Shown here: positions 36,647 through 46,300 of the stretch, piece by piece
Layout: every line of letters starts with the position of its first letter
Position numbering within the stretch: position 1 is the stretch's first letter
Assembly (NCBI RefSeq): GCF_021325795.1
Contig: NZ_JAHPZX010000001.1
Span: forward strand, 496,001 to 560,000
Source: Bordetella sp. LUAb4
GTDB lineage: Bacteria; Pseudomonadota; Gammaproteobacteria; Burkholderiales; Burkholderiaceae_B
DNA length: 64,000 bases
Direction of reading: 5' to 3'
The notes under the pieces: model-generated
The model's database searches: none
The model's input: the letters and a program-made list of their open reading frames with translations, nothing else
What the model was told of the DNA's origin: nothing
Translations under genes and position numbers: made by a program

Positions 36647-37788
36647 GGCAGGCGTTTCCAGGTGCCGTCACGCACCACGATGAGTTCGCGGCCACGCGTG
36701 TCGAAGCCGCTGTGATCCTGCGACGTCATGTTGTACACGCCCTGGGTTCCCACCAGGTCATGGGTCTGCTCCAGCGCATCGCGCAGCGCGCCCCGAAATG
36801 CCGGCGTGCCCGGCTTGCCCGCGCGCTCGGCCTGCGGCACCGCGTGCAGCAGCAGCAGGCCGGCGTCGTAGACATTGGCGCCGAAGGTGGCAGGCACGCT
36901 CTGGTAGCGTTGTTCGTAGGCGGCGATGTAGCGCTGCGCCACGGATTTGGACGGATGCGAGTCCGGAATCTCCGGCAACACCAGCATCAGGCTGGCCGCC
37001 AGCACCGTGCCTTCCACTTTCTTGCCGCCCAACTTGAGGAAGTCGGGCAAGGCCGCCCCATGGGTCTGATAGAACCGTCCCTTGTAGCCCTTGTCCACCA
37101 GGGTGACCTGGGGCAGCACGGCGGCGGCGCCGGTGGCCGCGACCAGCACGGCATCGGGCCGCGCGGCCAGCACTTTCAGGGACTGGCCGGTGACCGAACT
37201 ATCGTTGCGCTGATAGCGTTCCTGCGCCACGATGCGCAGCCCGTGGTCCGCCGCCAGCGCGCTGAACACCTTGTACCAATTCTCGCCGTAGGCGTCGCCC
37301 AGGCCGATGAAGCCCACCGTCTTGACGCCATTGGCCACCATGTGGCCGACCAGGGCCTGGGCGATGATGTCGTCGTTCTGCGTGGTCTTGAAGACCCATT
37401 TTTTCTGTGCGTCCATCGGCTGGACCACGGCCGCCGAGCCCACCGGCGCCAACAAGGGCACGCCGGCCTCGGCGGCGAAAGGAATCATCGCCAGGGTATT
37501 GGGCGTGCCGGGCGGCCCGATGATGGCATCGACGTGCTGCTCGTCGATCAGCTTGTGCACGGCGGCCACCGACTGCGCGGGGTCGCTGGCGTCATCCAGG
37601 GTGATGTAGTCCACCGTCAGATCGCCCAGCTTGGCAGGCAACAGGGGGACGGTATTTTTCTGCGGAATGCCCACCATGGCCGTGGGGCCGGTGGATGAAG
37701 TGATCACGCCCACTTTCATCTGGGCGTGCGCGGGGCTGGCGGTCAGCAGGGCGGCGGCCAACAGTGTGCCGGCGGTTCTCAACAGCAT
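36643..37788 (-). CDS. Periplasmic substrate-binding protein (LivK-type)
   Basis: 381 residues with a signal peptide (LLRTAGTLLAAALLTASPAHA) and the type I periplasmic-binding fold: MKVGVITSSTGPTAMVGIPQ, DASDPAQSVAAVHKLIDEQH, VDAIIGPPGTPNTLAMIPFA, KTVGFIGLGDAYGENWYKVF. Homologues bind branched-chain amino acids, aromatic acids or amides. It is the first gene of a two-gene operon with the permease/ATPase fusion (ATGA overlap). Confidence 0.9.
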   Translation of the reverse strand: MLLRTAGTLLAAALLTASPAHAQMKVGVITSSTGPTAMVGIPQKNTVPLLPAKLGDLTVDYITLDDASDPAQSVAAVHKLIDEQHVDAIIGPPGTPNTLAMIPFAAEAGVPLLAPVGSAAVVQPMDAQKKWVFKTTQNDDIIAQALVGHMVANGVKTVGFIGLGDAYGENWYKVFSALAADHGLRIVAQERYQRNDSSVTGQSLKVLAARPDAVLVAATGAAAVLPQVTLVDKGYKGRFYQTHGAALPDFLKLGGKKVEGTVLAASLMLVLPEIPDSHPSKSVAQRYIAAYEQRYQSVPATFGANVYDAGLLLLHAVPQAERAGKPGTPAFRGALRDALEQTHDLVGTQGVYNMTSQDHSGFDTRGRELIVVRDGTWKRLP

Positions 37789-37803
37789 GGGATGGACTCC
37801 GGA

Positions 37804-38316
37804 CTAGTGACGATGCGCGCCGTCGCCAACGCCGCTCTGCTCACCCTCGTCGTCATCGTCATCATCCTCGTCGTCATCGTCCAACGCGGAAAGATCCTCG
37901 TCCGTCAGATCGAAGGGCAGCACGTCGGCCAACAAATCGGACCAGGCGGCTTCCTCGCCGTCCTGATCCAGCTTCACGAAACGCTCGCCTTCGGTCAAGG
38001 TAATCTGCACGGCCCACAGGTAGAGACAGTCGTAGACGTCCTCTTCGGTCTGATCGAGGCCGCCGCGATTGCCCAGCAGGCGCGAACCGGGTCCGCCCAT
38101 CTGTACCCGGATAGGGTCTTCGCCATCAGGAGGCGCGCTCCCTTCCAGGGGAATCCCGAAAGTGACCCATTCCAGGCCTTCTTCGGTGGTGTCGACTTCA
38201 GCCAATACAGGCTTGCCAAGATAGGCGCTCAATGCGTCGGCGGTCTTGGCCAGCATATCCAGCTCCGCGGTCTGGAAACGGGAGACGGAAGCTGGGGGCG
38301 TGGCTGAGGCGGACAT
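37804..38316 (-). CDS. Hypothetical protein with acidic C-terminal tail
   Basis: 170 residues from MSASATPPASVSRFQTAELD, with AGGA upstream of the ATG. A folded-looking region (MLAKTADALSAYLGKPVLAE, EEGLEWVTFGIPLEGSAP, DVYDCLYLWAVQITLTEGER) is followed by a tail of about 20 consecutive Asp/Glu with few breaks, encoded by a GAT/GAC trinucleotide-like run at 37848-37885, then a short GAHRH end. No signal peptide. Function not recognised. The tail could bind basic partners or be simple-sequence expansion. Confidence 0.75.
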   Translation of the reverse strand: MSASATPPASVSRFQTAELDMLAKTADALSAYLGKPVLAEVDTTEEGLEWVTFGIPLEGSAPPDGEDPIRVQMGGPGSRLLGNRGGLDQTEEDVYDCLYLWAVQITLTEGERFVKLDQDGEEAAWSDLLADVLPFDLTDEDLSALDDDDEDDDDDDEGEQSGVGDGAHRH

Positions 38317-38510
38317 AGCGATGATTCCTGGTAAATCTGCGTGACGAAACCGCCCGTTTGGCGGAGTCACGGCATGGGGCACAAGCATAACGAAAGTCGT
38401 TTGCAAGCAATATCGTCTTATTGTCGTCCTCCCGGGGTAAGGAGCGCAAACGCAGCCGTCGCGCAGGCTGGCTACAATCGGGGTTTGACTCTCCCTACGT
38501 CCCTACATCC

Positions 38511-40184
38511 ATGGCCCAATACGTCTACACCATGAATCGCGTGGGCAAGATCGTGCCGCCCAAGCGGCAGATCCTGCGCGATATTTCGCTGTCGTTTTTC
38601 CCCGGCGCCAAAATCGGCGTGCTTGGCCTGAACGGGTCCGGTAAATCGACCCTGCTGAAGATCATGGCCGGCGTCGACAAGGAAATCGAAGGCGAAGCCG
38701 TGCCCATGCCCGGCCTGAACATCGGTTACCTGCCGCAGGAACCACAGCTCAATCCCGAGCACACCGTGCGTGAATCGGTCGAAGAAGGCCTGGGCGCGGT
38801 GGTCAATGCCCGCAAGCGTCTGGATGAAGTCTATTCGGCTTATGCCGAGCCGGATGCCGATTTCGACAAGCTGGCCGCCGAGCAGGCCGAGCTGGAAGCC
38901 ATCATCGCCGCGGCCGCTTCCAGCGGCGCCGACGACATCGAGCACCAGATGGAAATCGCCGCCGACGCGCTGCGCCTGCCGCCCTGGGACGCCAAGGTCG
39001 ACAAGCTGTCGGGCGGCGAGAAGCGCCGCGTGGCCTTGTGCCGCCTGCTGCTGTCCAAGCCCGACATGCTGCTGCTCGATGAGCCGACCAACCACTTGGA
39101 TGCGGAAAGCGTCGAATGGCTGGAGCACTTCCTGCAGAAATTCCCCGGCACCGTGGTGGGCGTGACCCACGATCGCTACTTCCTCGACAACGCCGCCGAG
39201 TGGATCCTGGAACTGGACCGCGGCTATGGCATTCCCTGGAAGGGCAACTACAGCTCGTGGCTGGAGCAGAAGGAAGACCGCCTGAAGCAGGAAGAGTCGT
39301 CCGAGTCGGCGCGCCAGAAGACCATCAAGAAAGAACTGGAGTGGGTACGTCAGAATCCCAAGGGACGCCAGGCCAAGGCCAAGGCGCGGATGGCCCGTTT
39401 CGAGGAACTGTCTTCGTACGAATACCAGAAGCGCAACGAAACCCAGGAAATCTTCATTCCCGTGGGCGAGCGCCTGGGCAATGAAGTCATCGAATTCAAG
39501 AACGTCAGCAAGGCCTATGGCGATCGCTTGCTGATCGACGATCTGAGCTTCCGCGTTCCGCCGGGCGCCATCGTCGGCATCATCGGTCCCAACGGGGCGG
39601 GTAAATCGACGCTGTTCCGCATGATCGCGGGCCGCGAGCAACCGGATTCGGGCGAAGTGGTAGTGGGCCAGACGGTGAAACTGGCTTATGTCGATCAGTC
39701 ACGCGACGCGCTGGAAGACGGCAAGACCGTGTTCGACGCGGTGGCCGATGGCGCCGACATCCTGACCGTGGGCAAGTTCGAGATGGGCTCGCGTGCGTAT
39801 CTGGGCCGCTTCAACTTCAAGGGCGGCGACCAGAACAAGGTGGTCGGCCAGTTGTCGGGGGGTGAACGCGGCCGTCTGCACATGGCCAAGACGCTCATCG
39901 CGGGCGGCAACGTCCTGCTGCTGGACGAGCCGTCCAACGACCTCGACGTCGAAACCTTGCGCGCGCTGGAAGATGCGTTGCTGGAATTCCCTGGCTGCGT
40001 GCTGGTGATCAGCCACGATCGCTGGTTCCTGGATCGTATCGCCACGCACATCCTGGCCTTCGAAGGCGATTCGGAAGTGGTGTTCTTCGACGGTAACTAC
40101 CAGGAGTACGAAGAAGACAAGAAGCGCCGCCTGGGCGAAGAAGGCGCCAAGCCCAAGCGCCTGCGCTACAAGGCCTTGAAGTAA
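38511..40184 (+). CDS. ettA: Energy-dependent translational throttle protein EttA
   Basis: ABC-F ATPase that binds the ribosomal E site and gates the first elongation step according to ATP/ADP. It has 557 residues. Two ABC domains: Walker A LGLNGSGKSTLLKI and signature LSGGEKRRVAL with LLLDEPTNHLDAESVEWL; second Walker A IGPNGAGKSTLFRM and signature LSGGERGRLHMAK with LLLDEPSNDLDVETL. The start MAQYVYTMNRVGKIVPPKRQ matches EttA exactly; the frame is open to 38421 upstream. It is followed by an intrinsic terminator shared with the small gene on the other strand. Confidence 0.97.
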   Translation: MAQYVYTMNRVGKIVPPKRQILRDISLSFFPGAKIGVLGLNGSGKSTLLKIMAGVDKEIEGEAVPMPGLNIGYLPQEPQLNPEHTVRESVEEGLGAVVNARKRLDEVYSAYAEPDADFDKLAAEQAELEAIIAAAASSGADDIEHQMEIAADALRLPPWDAKVDKLSGGEKRRVALCRLLLSKPDMLLLDEPTNHLDAESVEWLEHFLQKFPGTVVGVTHDRYFLDNAAEWILELDRGYGIPWKGNYSSWLEQKEDRLKQEESSESARQKTIKKELEWVRQNPKGRQAKAKARMARFEELSSYEYQKRNETQEIFIPVGERLGNEVIEFKNVSKAYGDRLLIDDLSFRVPPGAIVGIIGPNGAGKSTLFRMIAGREQPDSGEVVVGQTVKLAYVDQSRDALEDGKTVFDAVADGADILTVGKFEMGSRAYLGRFNFKGGDQNKVVGQLSGGERGRLHMAKTLIAGGNVLLLDEPSNDLDVETLRALEDALLEFPGCVLVISHDRWFLDRIATHILAFEGDSEVVFFDGNYQEYEEDKKRRLGEEGAKPKRLRYKALK

Positions 40185-40206
40185 GGGCCGCTTCGGCGCC
40201 TGAGGT

Positions 40207-40242
40207 AAAAAAAAGCCCGAATGTGAATTCGGGCTTTTTTCT
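40207..40242. terminator. Bidirectional intrinsic terminator after ettA
   Basis: AAAAAAGCCCGAA, a short TGTG loop region, then TTCGGGCTTTTTT: an A-run/T-run flanked stem lying between convergent ettA and the small basic-protein gene. Confidence 0.92.
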
Positions 40243-40260
40243 GGATGAAACCAGGCGGTA

Positions 40261-40389
40261 TTACACGCGCTTGATCTTTTCCAGCATCTTGAACACGCCC
40301 TTGGGCGAGTTGACGAACAGGCGCTTGAAGGCCTTGCCCAGGCAGCGGCGTTCGAGGGTGTTACGGCGGGTGCGTTTGCGTTCAGCCAT
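40261..40389 (-). CDS. Very small, highly basic protein (42 aa)
   Basis: Too short for routine gene calling, but well supported. ATG at 40389 has GGAG seven nt upstream; 42 sense codons follow, then TAA, and the shared terminator lies about 20 nt beyond. The protein is rich in Lys and Arg (MAERKRTRRNTLERRCLGKA at the start, KMLEKIKRV at the end), with one Cys, and has the size and charge of a ribosomal or RNA-binding peptide. It matches no ribosomal protein I know. Function unknown. Confidence 0.72.
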   Translation of the reverse strand: MAERKRTRRNTLERRCLGKAFKRLFVNSPKGVFKMLEKIKRV

Positions 40390-40661
40390 GATGATTCTCC
40401 GATCAGCGATGGTCCACTGACGGACACATCAAGGTAGCGAGCACATGAAGTGCGGAAAAAGCCCGCGCAACGGCTGGAAAGACCCAGGCTGGCGGCAACT
40501 CTGGAAAACCCGGCATTCTACCTGGAATTTCGTGAAGCTGCCTGGCAGGTGACCGTCCCCGTTTATGATGCCGCGGCCTCCGCCCGTTGGTCGCCCGTTC
40601 GCCCCTCGTTCCTACAGAAACAGCGCTGATGGCGCGAGACTTTCAAAACGTTTTGAATCTC

Positions 40662-41588
40662 CTAGGCGCCCGCCAGCAACGCCCGCACCGCATCCGGCCG
40701 GGGCAGCGGTTGCACCGCGCCGTAGCCCTGCGTCGACAAGGCAGCCGCCGCATTGGCGTAGCGCACCGCATCGGCCCACGCATCGCCCTGGGCGCGGCGT
40801 GCCAGCAGGCAGCCCGCGAAGCAATCCCCCGCGCCGGTGGCGTCCACCGACGCGACCCGCAAGCCGACGATGGCGCGACGATGCTCACCATCGTCGAGCA
40901 CCGCGCCGGACTTGCCCAGCTTCAGCACCACCACGCCCCGCGCGCCAGCCGCGCGGATCCAGTCCAGCGTACGGGTCGGATCCTCATGGCCGGTAAGGTG
41001 CTTCATATCGTCCATGCTGGGCAGGAACACGTCGGTCAGGCCGATGGCCTCGCGCAATATCGCGCGCGCCCGATCCACCGGCCACAGGCGCAACCGCAGA
41101 TTGGAATCCAGGCACACCTGGGTGCCGGCCGCGCGGGCCTGCACGATCGCGGCGAACACCGTGTCGCAGGCGCTGGCGCTGATAGCCAGGCTGATGCCCG
41201 ATACATGCAGGAAGCGGGCGCGCTGCACCAAGCCATGCGCCAGATCCTCCGGCTGCATGCGGCTGGCCGCGGAATCACGCCGCATATAGCTGAAGACATG
41301 CCCTTGCGGGCCGTGCTGCACGAAATACAGACCGGTATGCGCCTGTGCATCGACCAGCACGCCGCTGGTGTCCACCTGTTCCGCGCGCCACAGCGCCAGC
41401 AACTGTTCGCCAAAGACGTCGGCACCGACCCGCGTCAGATACGCGCAGCGCGCGCCCTGGCGCGCCGCCGCGATCACGGCATTGGAAGTGTCGCCGCCAA
41501 ATCCCTGCAGGAATTCCGGCTGCCCGGGGCGCGTCTGGTTGAATTCCAGCAAGGGCTCGCCCAGCGCGACGATGTCGAAATCAGCCAT
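40662..41588 (-). CDS. kdgK: 2-keto-3-deoxygluconate kinase (PfkB family)
   Basis: Ribokinase-like sugar kinase of 308 residues that phosphorylates 2-keto-3-deoxygluconate to KDPG. N-terminal FDIVALGEPLLEFNQ and GGDTSNAVIAAARQGARCAY fit the KdgK subgroup; the PfkB signature near the C-terminus is VDATGAGDCFAGCLLARRAQ with catalytic Asp. It overlaps the aldolase stop by 8 nt, so both are in one operon, which makes the substrate assignment firm. Confidence 0.9.
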   Translation of the reverse strand: MADFDIVALGEPLLEFNQTRPGQPEFLQGFGGDTSNAVIAAARQGARCAYLTRVGADVFGEQLLALWRAEQVDTSGVLVDAQAHTGLYFVQHGPQGHVFSYMRRDSAASRMQPEDLAHGLVQRARFLHVSGISLAISASACDTVFAAIVQARAAGTQVCLDSNLRLRLWPVDRARAILREAIGLTDVFLPSMDDMKHLTGHEDPTRTLDWIRAAGARGVVVLKLGKSGAVLDDGEHRRAIVGLRVASVDATGAGDCFAGCLLARRAQGDAWADAVRYANAAAALSTQGYGAVQPLPRPDAVRALLAGA

Positions 41589-42234
41589 GGGCGGCCTCGC
41601 GGGTGCGCTGGATCTGCGTGACCAGCGCGGCCGTGTCGCGCGCCTCGAAGGCGGCCTTGTCGTACAGATTGCTGCCGATGCCGACCAGGCTGGCGCCCGC
41701 CTTGAAATACGCCCCCATGTTCTGCGCGGTGACGCCGCCCGTGGGGCAGAACACGCTGTCGGGAAACACGGATTTCAATGCCGCCAGATGGCTCGGCCCC
41801 CCCGTCTCGGCGGGAAAGACCTTGATCACGTCGGCGCCGGCGCGGCGCGCCTGCACGACCTCGGTGGGCGTGAATGCGCCGGCCAGGCATAGCGCATCCG
41901 CGGCATGGGCCAACGGCACCAGTTCCGGCAGCACGGCCGGCGACACCAGGAAATCGACGCCGGCGACCAGCGCATCGCGCGCCTGGCTTTCTTCCAGCAC
42001 GGTGCCCAGGCCCAACAGCAGTGTGGCGCCATGCTTGTCACGCAGGGCGCGCACCAGGTCGATGACGCCGGGAATGGTCCAGGTCAGTTCCAGCGTGGTG
42101 CAGCCGGCGGCGATCGCCACTTCGGCCGCATAAGCCGCGGTGGCGGCGTCGCCATAGCGCAGCACGGGCACCACGCGGGCTGCCAGCAAGGTGGCGAGTT
42201 TGCGTTGGCGGATATCCAGGGGAGCGTCGCTCAT
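41581..42234 (-). CDS. eda: KDPG aldolase
   Basis: Class I aldolase (217 aa) that cleaves 2-keto-3-deoxy-6-phosphogluconate to pyruvate and glyceraldehyde 3-phosphate. Catalytic Glu is in TTLELTWTIPG, Schiff-base Lys in ADVIKVFPAE, and the phosphate site is in FCPTGGVTAQNMGAYFKAG. The ATG at 42234 (MSDAPLDIRQRKLATLLA) has GAGGA upstream; the longer frame to 42321 overlaps the regulator gene and is unlikely. Order is regulator-aldolase-kinase, all minus strand, consistent with one sugar-acid operon. Confidence 0.93.
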   Translation of the reverse strand: MSDAPLDIRQRKLATLLAARVVPVLRYGDAATAAYAAEVAIAAGCTTLELTWTIPGVIDLVRALRDKHGATLLLGLGTVLEESQARDALVAGVDFLVSPAVLPELVPLAHAADALCLAGAFTPTEVVQARRAGADVIKVFPAETGGPSHLAALKSVFPDSVFCPTGGVTAQNMGAYFKAGASLVGIGSNLYDKAAFEARDTAALVTQIQRTREAAHG

Positions 42235-42292
42235 AAGTCCTCGGAGATGGAAGTGGAGGGAAGCCGTGGCAACGGCCGGATTGTCTGCGTGA

Positions 42293-43168
42293 TCAGAGCG
42301 CCTGGGGGTCAGGATGCCCATTCAATGGCAACGCCAGCCGGCGCCGCGCCATGTCGCGCAGGCGCAGCAGCGGCGCGACATAGCGCGCCGTCGGCACGCC
42401 CTGCTGCCGATAGGTCAACGTGCTGACACTGACGCAAGCCAGCGGCCGGCCGTCTGGCCCGGCAATGGCCACGCCGTAGCACACGATGCCCCGCTCGTTT
42501 TCCTCGTTGTCGATGGCATAGCCTTGCTCGCGTATGCGCGCCAGTTCTTCGCGCAGGTCCAGCGGACGGGTGATGGTATTGGGCATGCAAGGTGTCAGCA
42601 CCAAGGCGTCGACCAAGGCATCACTTGTGGAAAGCGGCAACGCCGCCATATACGCCTTGCCCGCCGCGCTGCAGTGCAAGGCCAGACGCCCGCCCACCCG
42701 TGACGCCATGCGCACCGGCCCCTGGCTTTCCAGCTTGTCGATGTAGATCATCTCGTGGCCGGCCGGTACCGATAGATGCACGGTCTCGCTGGTTTCATCG
42801 CGCAGCGCGCGCAAGTCATCCGCCAGCGCGCTGCGCAGATCCAGCTGGGACCAGGCGCGGCTGGCCAGTTGGATCAGCCGCGGACCCAGGCGGTAGCGTC
42901 CAGGCACGCCGGCTGCAACCGGCGCCTCTGCCAACATGCCCTGCTCCACCAAGGCAGCGACGATGCGGTAGACAGTTGGGCGTGGATACCCGCTCAGCCG
43001 TACAAGATCGGCCATGGCCGGCGCGGCAGAGGCATCGGCCACGATTTGCAGCACCGTCATGAATTTTGCAAAGGCGGCCGTTCCGGCAACGCCAGGTTTG
43101 TCCGCGGGGCGCGGTTCGGCGGAAGTATCCGCTCGGTCCAAGCTATTCAATCCGCCAAGGCTGTCCAC
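42293..43168 (-). CDS. IclR-family transcriptional regulator
   Basis: Up to 291 residues. A winged helix-turn-helix (FMTVLQIVADASAAPAMADL, then VRLSGYPRPTVYRIVAALVE) is followed by the IclR effector domain (HEMIYIDKLESQGPVRMASR, AIDNEENERGIVCYGVAIAG). The listed start is a GTG at 43168 with no Shine-Dalgarno, lying inside a direct repeat; a later start is possible. It precedes eda and kdgK by 58 nt, so it probably controls KDG metabolism in response to a sugar acid, and itself through the repeats in its promoter. Confidence 0.88.
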   Translation of the reverse strand: MDSLGGLNSLDRADTSAEPRPADKPGVAGTAAFAKFMTVLQIVADASAAPAMADLVRLSGYPRPTVYRIVAALVEQGMLAEAPVAAGVPGRYRLGPRLIQLASRAWSQLDLRSALADDLRALRDETSETVHLSVPAGHEMIYIDKLESQGPVRMASRVGGRLALHCSAAGKAYMAALPLSTSDALVDALVLTPCMPNTITRPLDLREELARIREQGYAIDNEENERGIVCYGVAIAGPDGRPLACVSVSTLTYRQQGVPTARYVAPLLRLRDMARRRLALPLNGHPDPQAL

Positions 43169-43211
43169 AATATGGTCATCGTTTCCACAATATAGTCGCG
43201 ATTATTCCACA
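43164..43211. promoter_or_regulatory. Probable IclR operator (direct repeats TCCACAATAT)
   Basis: Two near-identical 14-bp boxes, TCCACAATATGGTC (43164-43177) and TCCACAATATAGTC (43184-43197), are spaced 20 bp apart, two helical turns. A third TCCACA at 43206 continues the period. They lie at the start of the IclR gene, between it and the uvrA-like gene. The period and position suit cooperative binding of an IclR dimer pair. Confidence 0.6.
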
Positions 43212-43307
43212 GCCGTGCCAGCCACCCCAGGGCACGGTTTCCCCAATACCCACGCCGGCGACCCCGCCGCCGACGCCCCCTCTTGACGCACAGGCTACGA
43301 TTACAGG

Positions 43308-46300
43308 ATGACTTCCGAAATTCGCATCGTTGGCGCTCGCCAGAACAATCTCAAGAACCTGGACGTAACTTTCGCCACCGGCGAATTCGTCGTCGTGACC
43401 GGCGTCTCGGGCTCGGGCAAAAGCTCCCTGGCCTTCGATACGCTGTATGCCGAAGGGCAGCGGCGCTACGTCGAAACCTTTTCCCCCTATGCGCGGCAGT
43501 TCCTCGACCGCATGGACAAACCCCAGGTCGACCGGATCGAAGGCATTCTTCCCGCCATCGCCATCGACCAGACCAATCCCGTACGCAGTTCGCGCAGCAC
43601 CGTCGGCACGATGACGGAGCTGAACGACCACTTGAAGCTGCTGTTCGCACGTGGTGCGCGCCTGTTCTGCCGCGGCTGTGGCCGGCCGGTGCGGCGCGAC
43701 ACCCCTGACTCGATCCGCCAGTCGCTGGCCGAGCGCAGCGTCGAAGCGGGCGATCCGCGCCTGGTGGTGACCTTCCCCATCAAAGTGCCGGCGAACTTCA
43801 CCGAAGACGAAGTGCGCGGTTTCCTGGAACAACAGGGCTATACCCGCGTCCATGCGCAGGAAGGCGAAGCGCCCGCGACGGTCAATGATCCCGGCGCGCA
43901 GTCCCGGAAAGACAGCCCCAAGAAAAGCGCCGCGAAGAAGAGCAAGGACGGCACCGTGGCGCAGCGTGTGCTGCACGTGGTGCAGGACCGCTTGCGCTTT
44001 TCCAGCGCCGAAACCGATCGCGTGATGGAAGCCCTGGACACCGCGCTGCGCATGGGCGCGGGCCACGTCGCCGTGCACGTGCTGGATGACGAAGGCCGCG
44101 ACGCCCAGGTCTGGAAGTACAGCGACCGCCTGCACTGCGCCGATTGCGACATCGAGTACGCCGACCCGCTGCCCAGCTCCTTCTCCTTCAACTCGCCGCT
44201 GGGGGCCTGCGAATCCTGCCGAGGCTTCGGCCGCGTCATCGGCATCGACTTCGGCCTGGTCATCCCGGACGAAAACAAGACCTTGCTGGAAGGCGCCATC
44301 AAGCCCTGGCAGACGGCCAGCTACAAGGAATGCCAGGACGATCTGCAGAAGTACGCGCCGCGCGCGGGCGTACCCCTGTCCGTGCCCTGGAAGACCCTGA
44401 CGCCGCAGCAGCAGGAATGGGTGCTGCATGGCGATCCCGACTTCAAAGGCGGCAGCCAGGCCTGGAAGAACCAGTGGTATGGCGTGCAGCGCTTCTTCGC
44501 CTGGCTCGAAACCAAGGCCTACAAGATGCACGTGCGCGTCCTGCTGTCGAAGTACCGCAGCTACACGCCCTGCCCCACCTGCCACGGCTCGCGCCTGAAA
44601 GCCGATGCGCTGCTGTGGCGCGTTGGCACCAAGGACGAGGCCGATGCCGTCATGCCGGCGGAAGACGGCCGCTATCGCCGCTTCAAGCCGGTCCAGGCCA
44701 ACTGGTCCGACGACCTGCTGTATTTGCTGGATGGGCTGTCCATCCACGACGTCATGCTGCTGCCCATCGAAAGGGTGCGCGTCTTCTTCGACAGCCTGCG
44801 TTATCACGGCGTGCTCGACGCCGCCACGGATCTGTTGCTGACGGAGGTACGCGCGCGCCTGAAATTCCTCTGCGACGTGGGCCTGGGCTACCTGACGCTG
44901 GACCGCCAGAGCCGCACACTCTCCGGCGGCGAAGTGCAACGTATCAATCTGACGACCGCGTTGGGCACGTCCCTGGTCAACACGCTGTTCGTCCTGGATG
45001 AGCCATCCATCGGCCTGCACCCGCGCGATATGCATCGCGTGGTGGAGGTCATGCATCGCCTGCGCGATGCGGGCAATACCCTGGTCGTGGTCGAACATGA
45101 TCCGCAGGTCATGATCGCCGCCGACCGCGTGCTGGACGTCGGCCCTGGTCCCGGCGAACGGGGCGGCAATATCGTCTTCGACGGCACACCCGCGCAACTG
45201 CGTGCCGCGCCCACGCTGACCGGCGACTACCTGGGCGGCCGCCTGCGCGTGGAAGCGCCACGGCCCATGCCGGTGGCGGCCAACACGCCGCGCCTGCTGC
45301 TGGAAGGCGTCAATGCGCACAACCTGAAGAACGTCTCGGTGGAAATTCCGCTGGGCCGTCTGGTGTGCGTCACCGGCGTGTCCGGCTCCGGCAAGTCGAC
45401 GCTGGTGCAGGACGTGCTGTATCCGGCCCTGCTCAAGCTCAAGGGCAAACCGTCCGAGGCGCCGGGCGCTTTCGGGCGTCTGCTGGGCGGCGAACAGATC
45501 GCCGACGTGGTGCTGGTGGACCAGACGCAGATCGGCAAGACCGCGCGCTCCAACCCGGCCAGCTATGTCGGCGCCTTCGATGCCATCCGCAAACTGTTCT
45601 CGCAGGCACCGCTGTCGAAAGAGCGTGCCTACACGGCGGGCACCTTCAGCTTCAATAGTGGCGAGGGCCGCTGCCCGGTCTGCGGCGGCACCGGCTTCGA
45701 ACACGTGGAAATGCAGTTCCTGTCCGACGTCTACCTGCGTTGCCCGGACTGCGACGGCAAGCGCTTCCGGCCGGAAGTGCTGCAGGTGCGCGTCGAACAT
45801 CTGGGCAAGAGCGCGTCCATCGACGAAGTACTGGCGATGACGGTGAGCGAGGCCCTGGAATTCTTCAAGGGCTTGCGCGACGTCCAGACCGGCCTGGCCC
45901 CCTTGGCCGACGTGGGCCTGGAATACGTGCGCCTGGGCCAGCCCGTGCCAACGTTATCAGGCGGTGAAGCGCAGCGCCTGAAGCTGGCCGGCCACCTGGC
46001 CGAAGCCGCCCGCAGCGGCATCTCCACGGCCAAGGTCGCCAAGAAAGGCAGCCTGTTCCTGTTCGACGAACCGACCACCGGCCTGCACTTCGATGATGTC
46101 GCGCGCCTGATGCGCGCGTTCCGCAAGCTGCTGGCGGCGGGCCACACCCTGCTGGTCATCGAACACAACCTGGACGTGATCCGTGCCGCCGACTGGCTGC
46201 TGGATCTGGGGCCGGAAGGCGGCGACGCCGGTGGCCTGCTGGTGGGCTACGGCACGCCGCAAGACCTGATGGACAACCCGGCCTCGCACACGGGCGCCGC

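Noticed and set aside
43176-45800. Second long minus-strand frame (874 codons) opposite the uvrA-like gene and crossing the IclR gene
   Set aside because: Same shadow pattern, and it overlaps the well-supported IclR gene start and operator.
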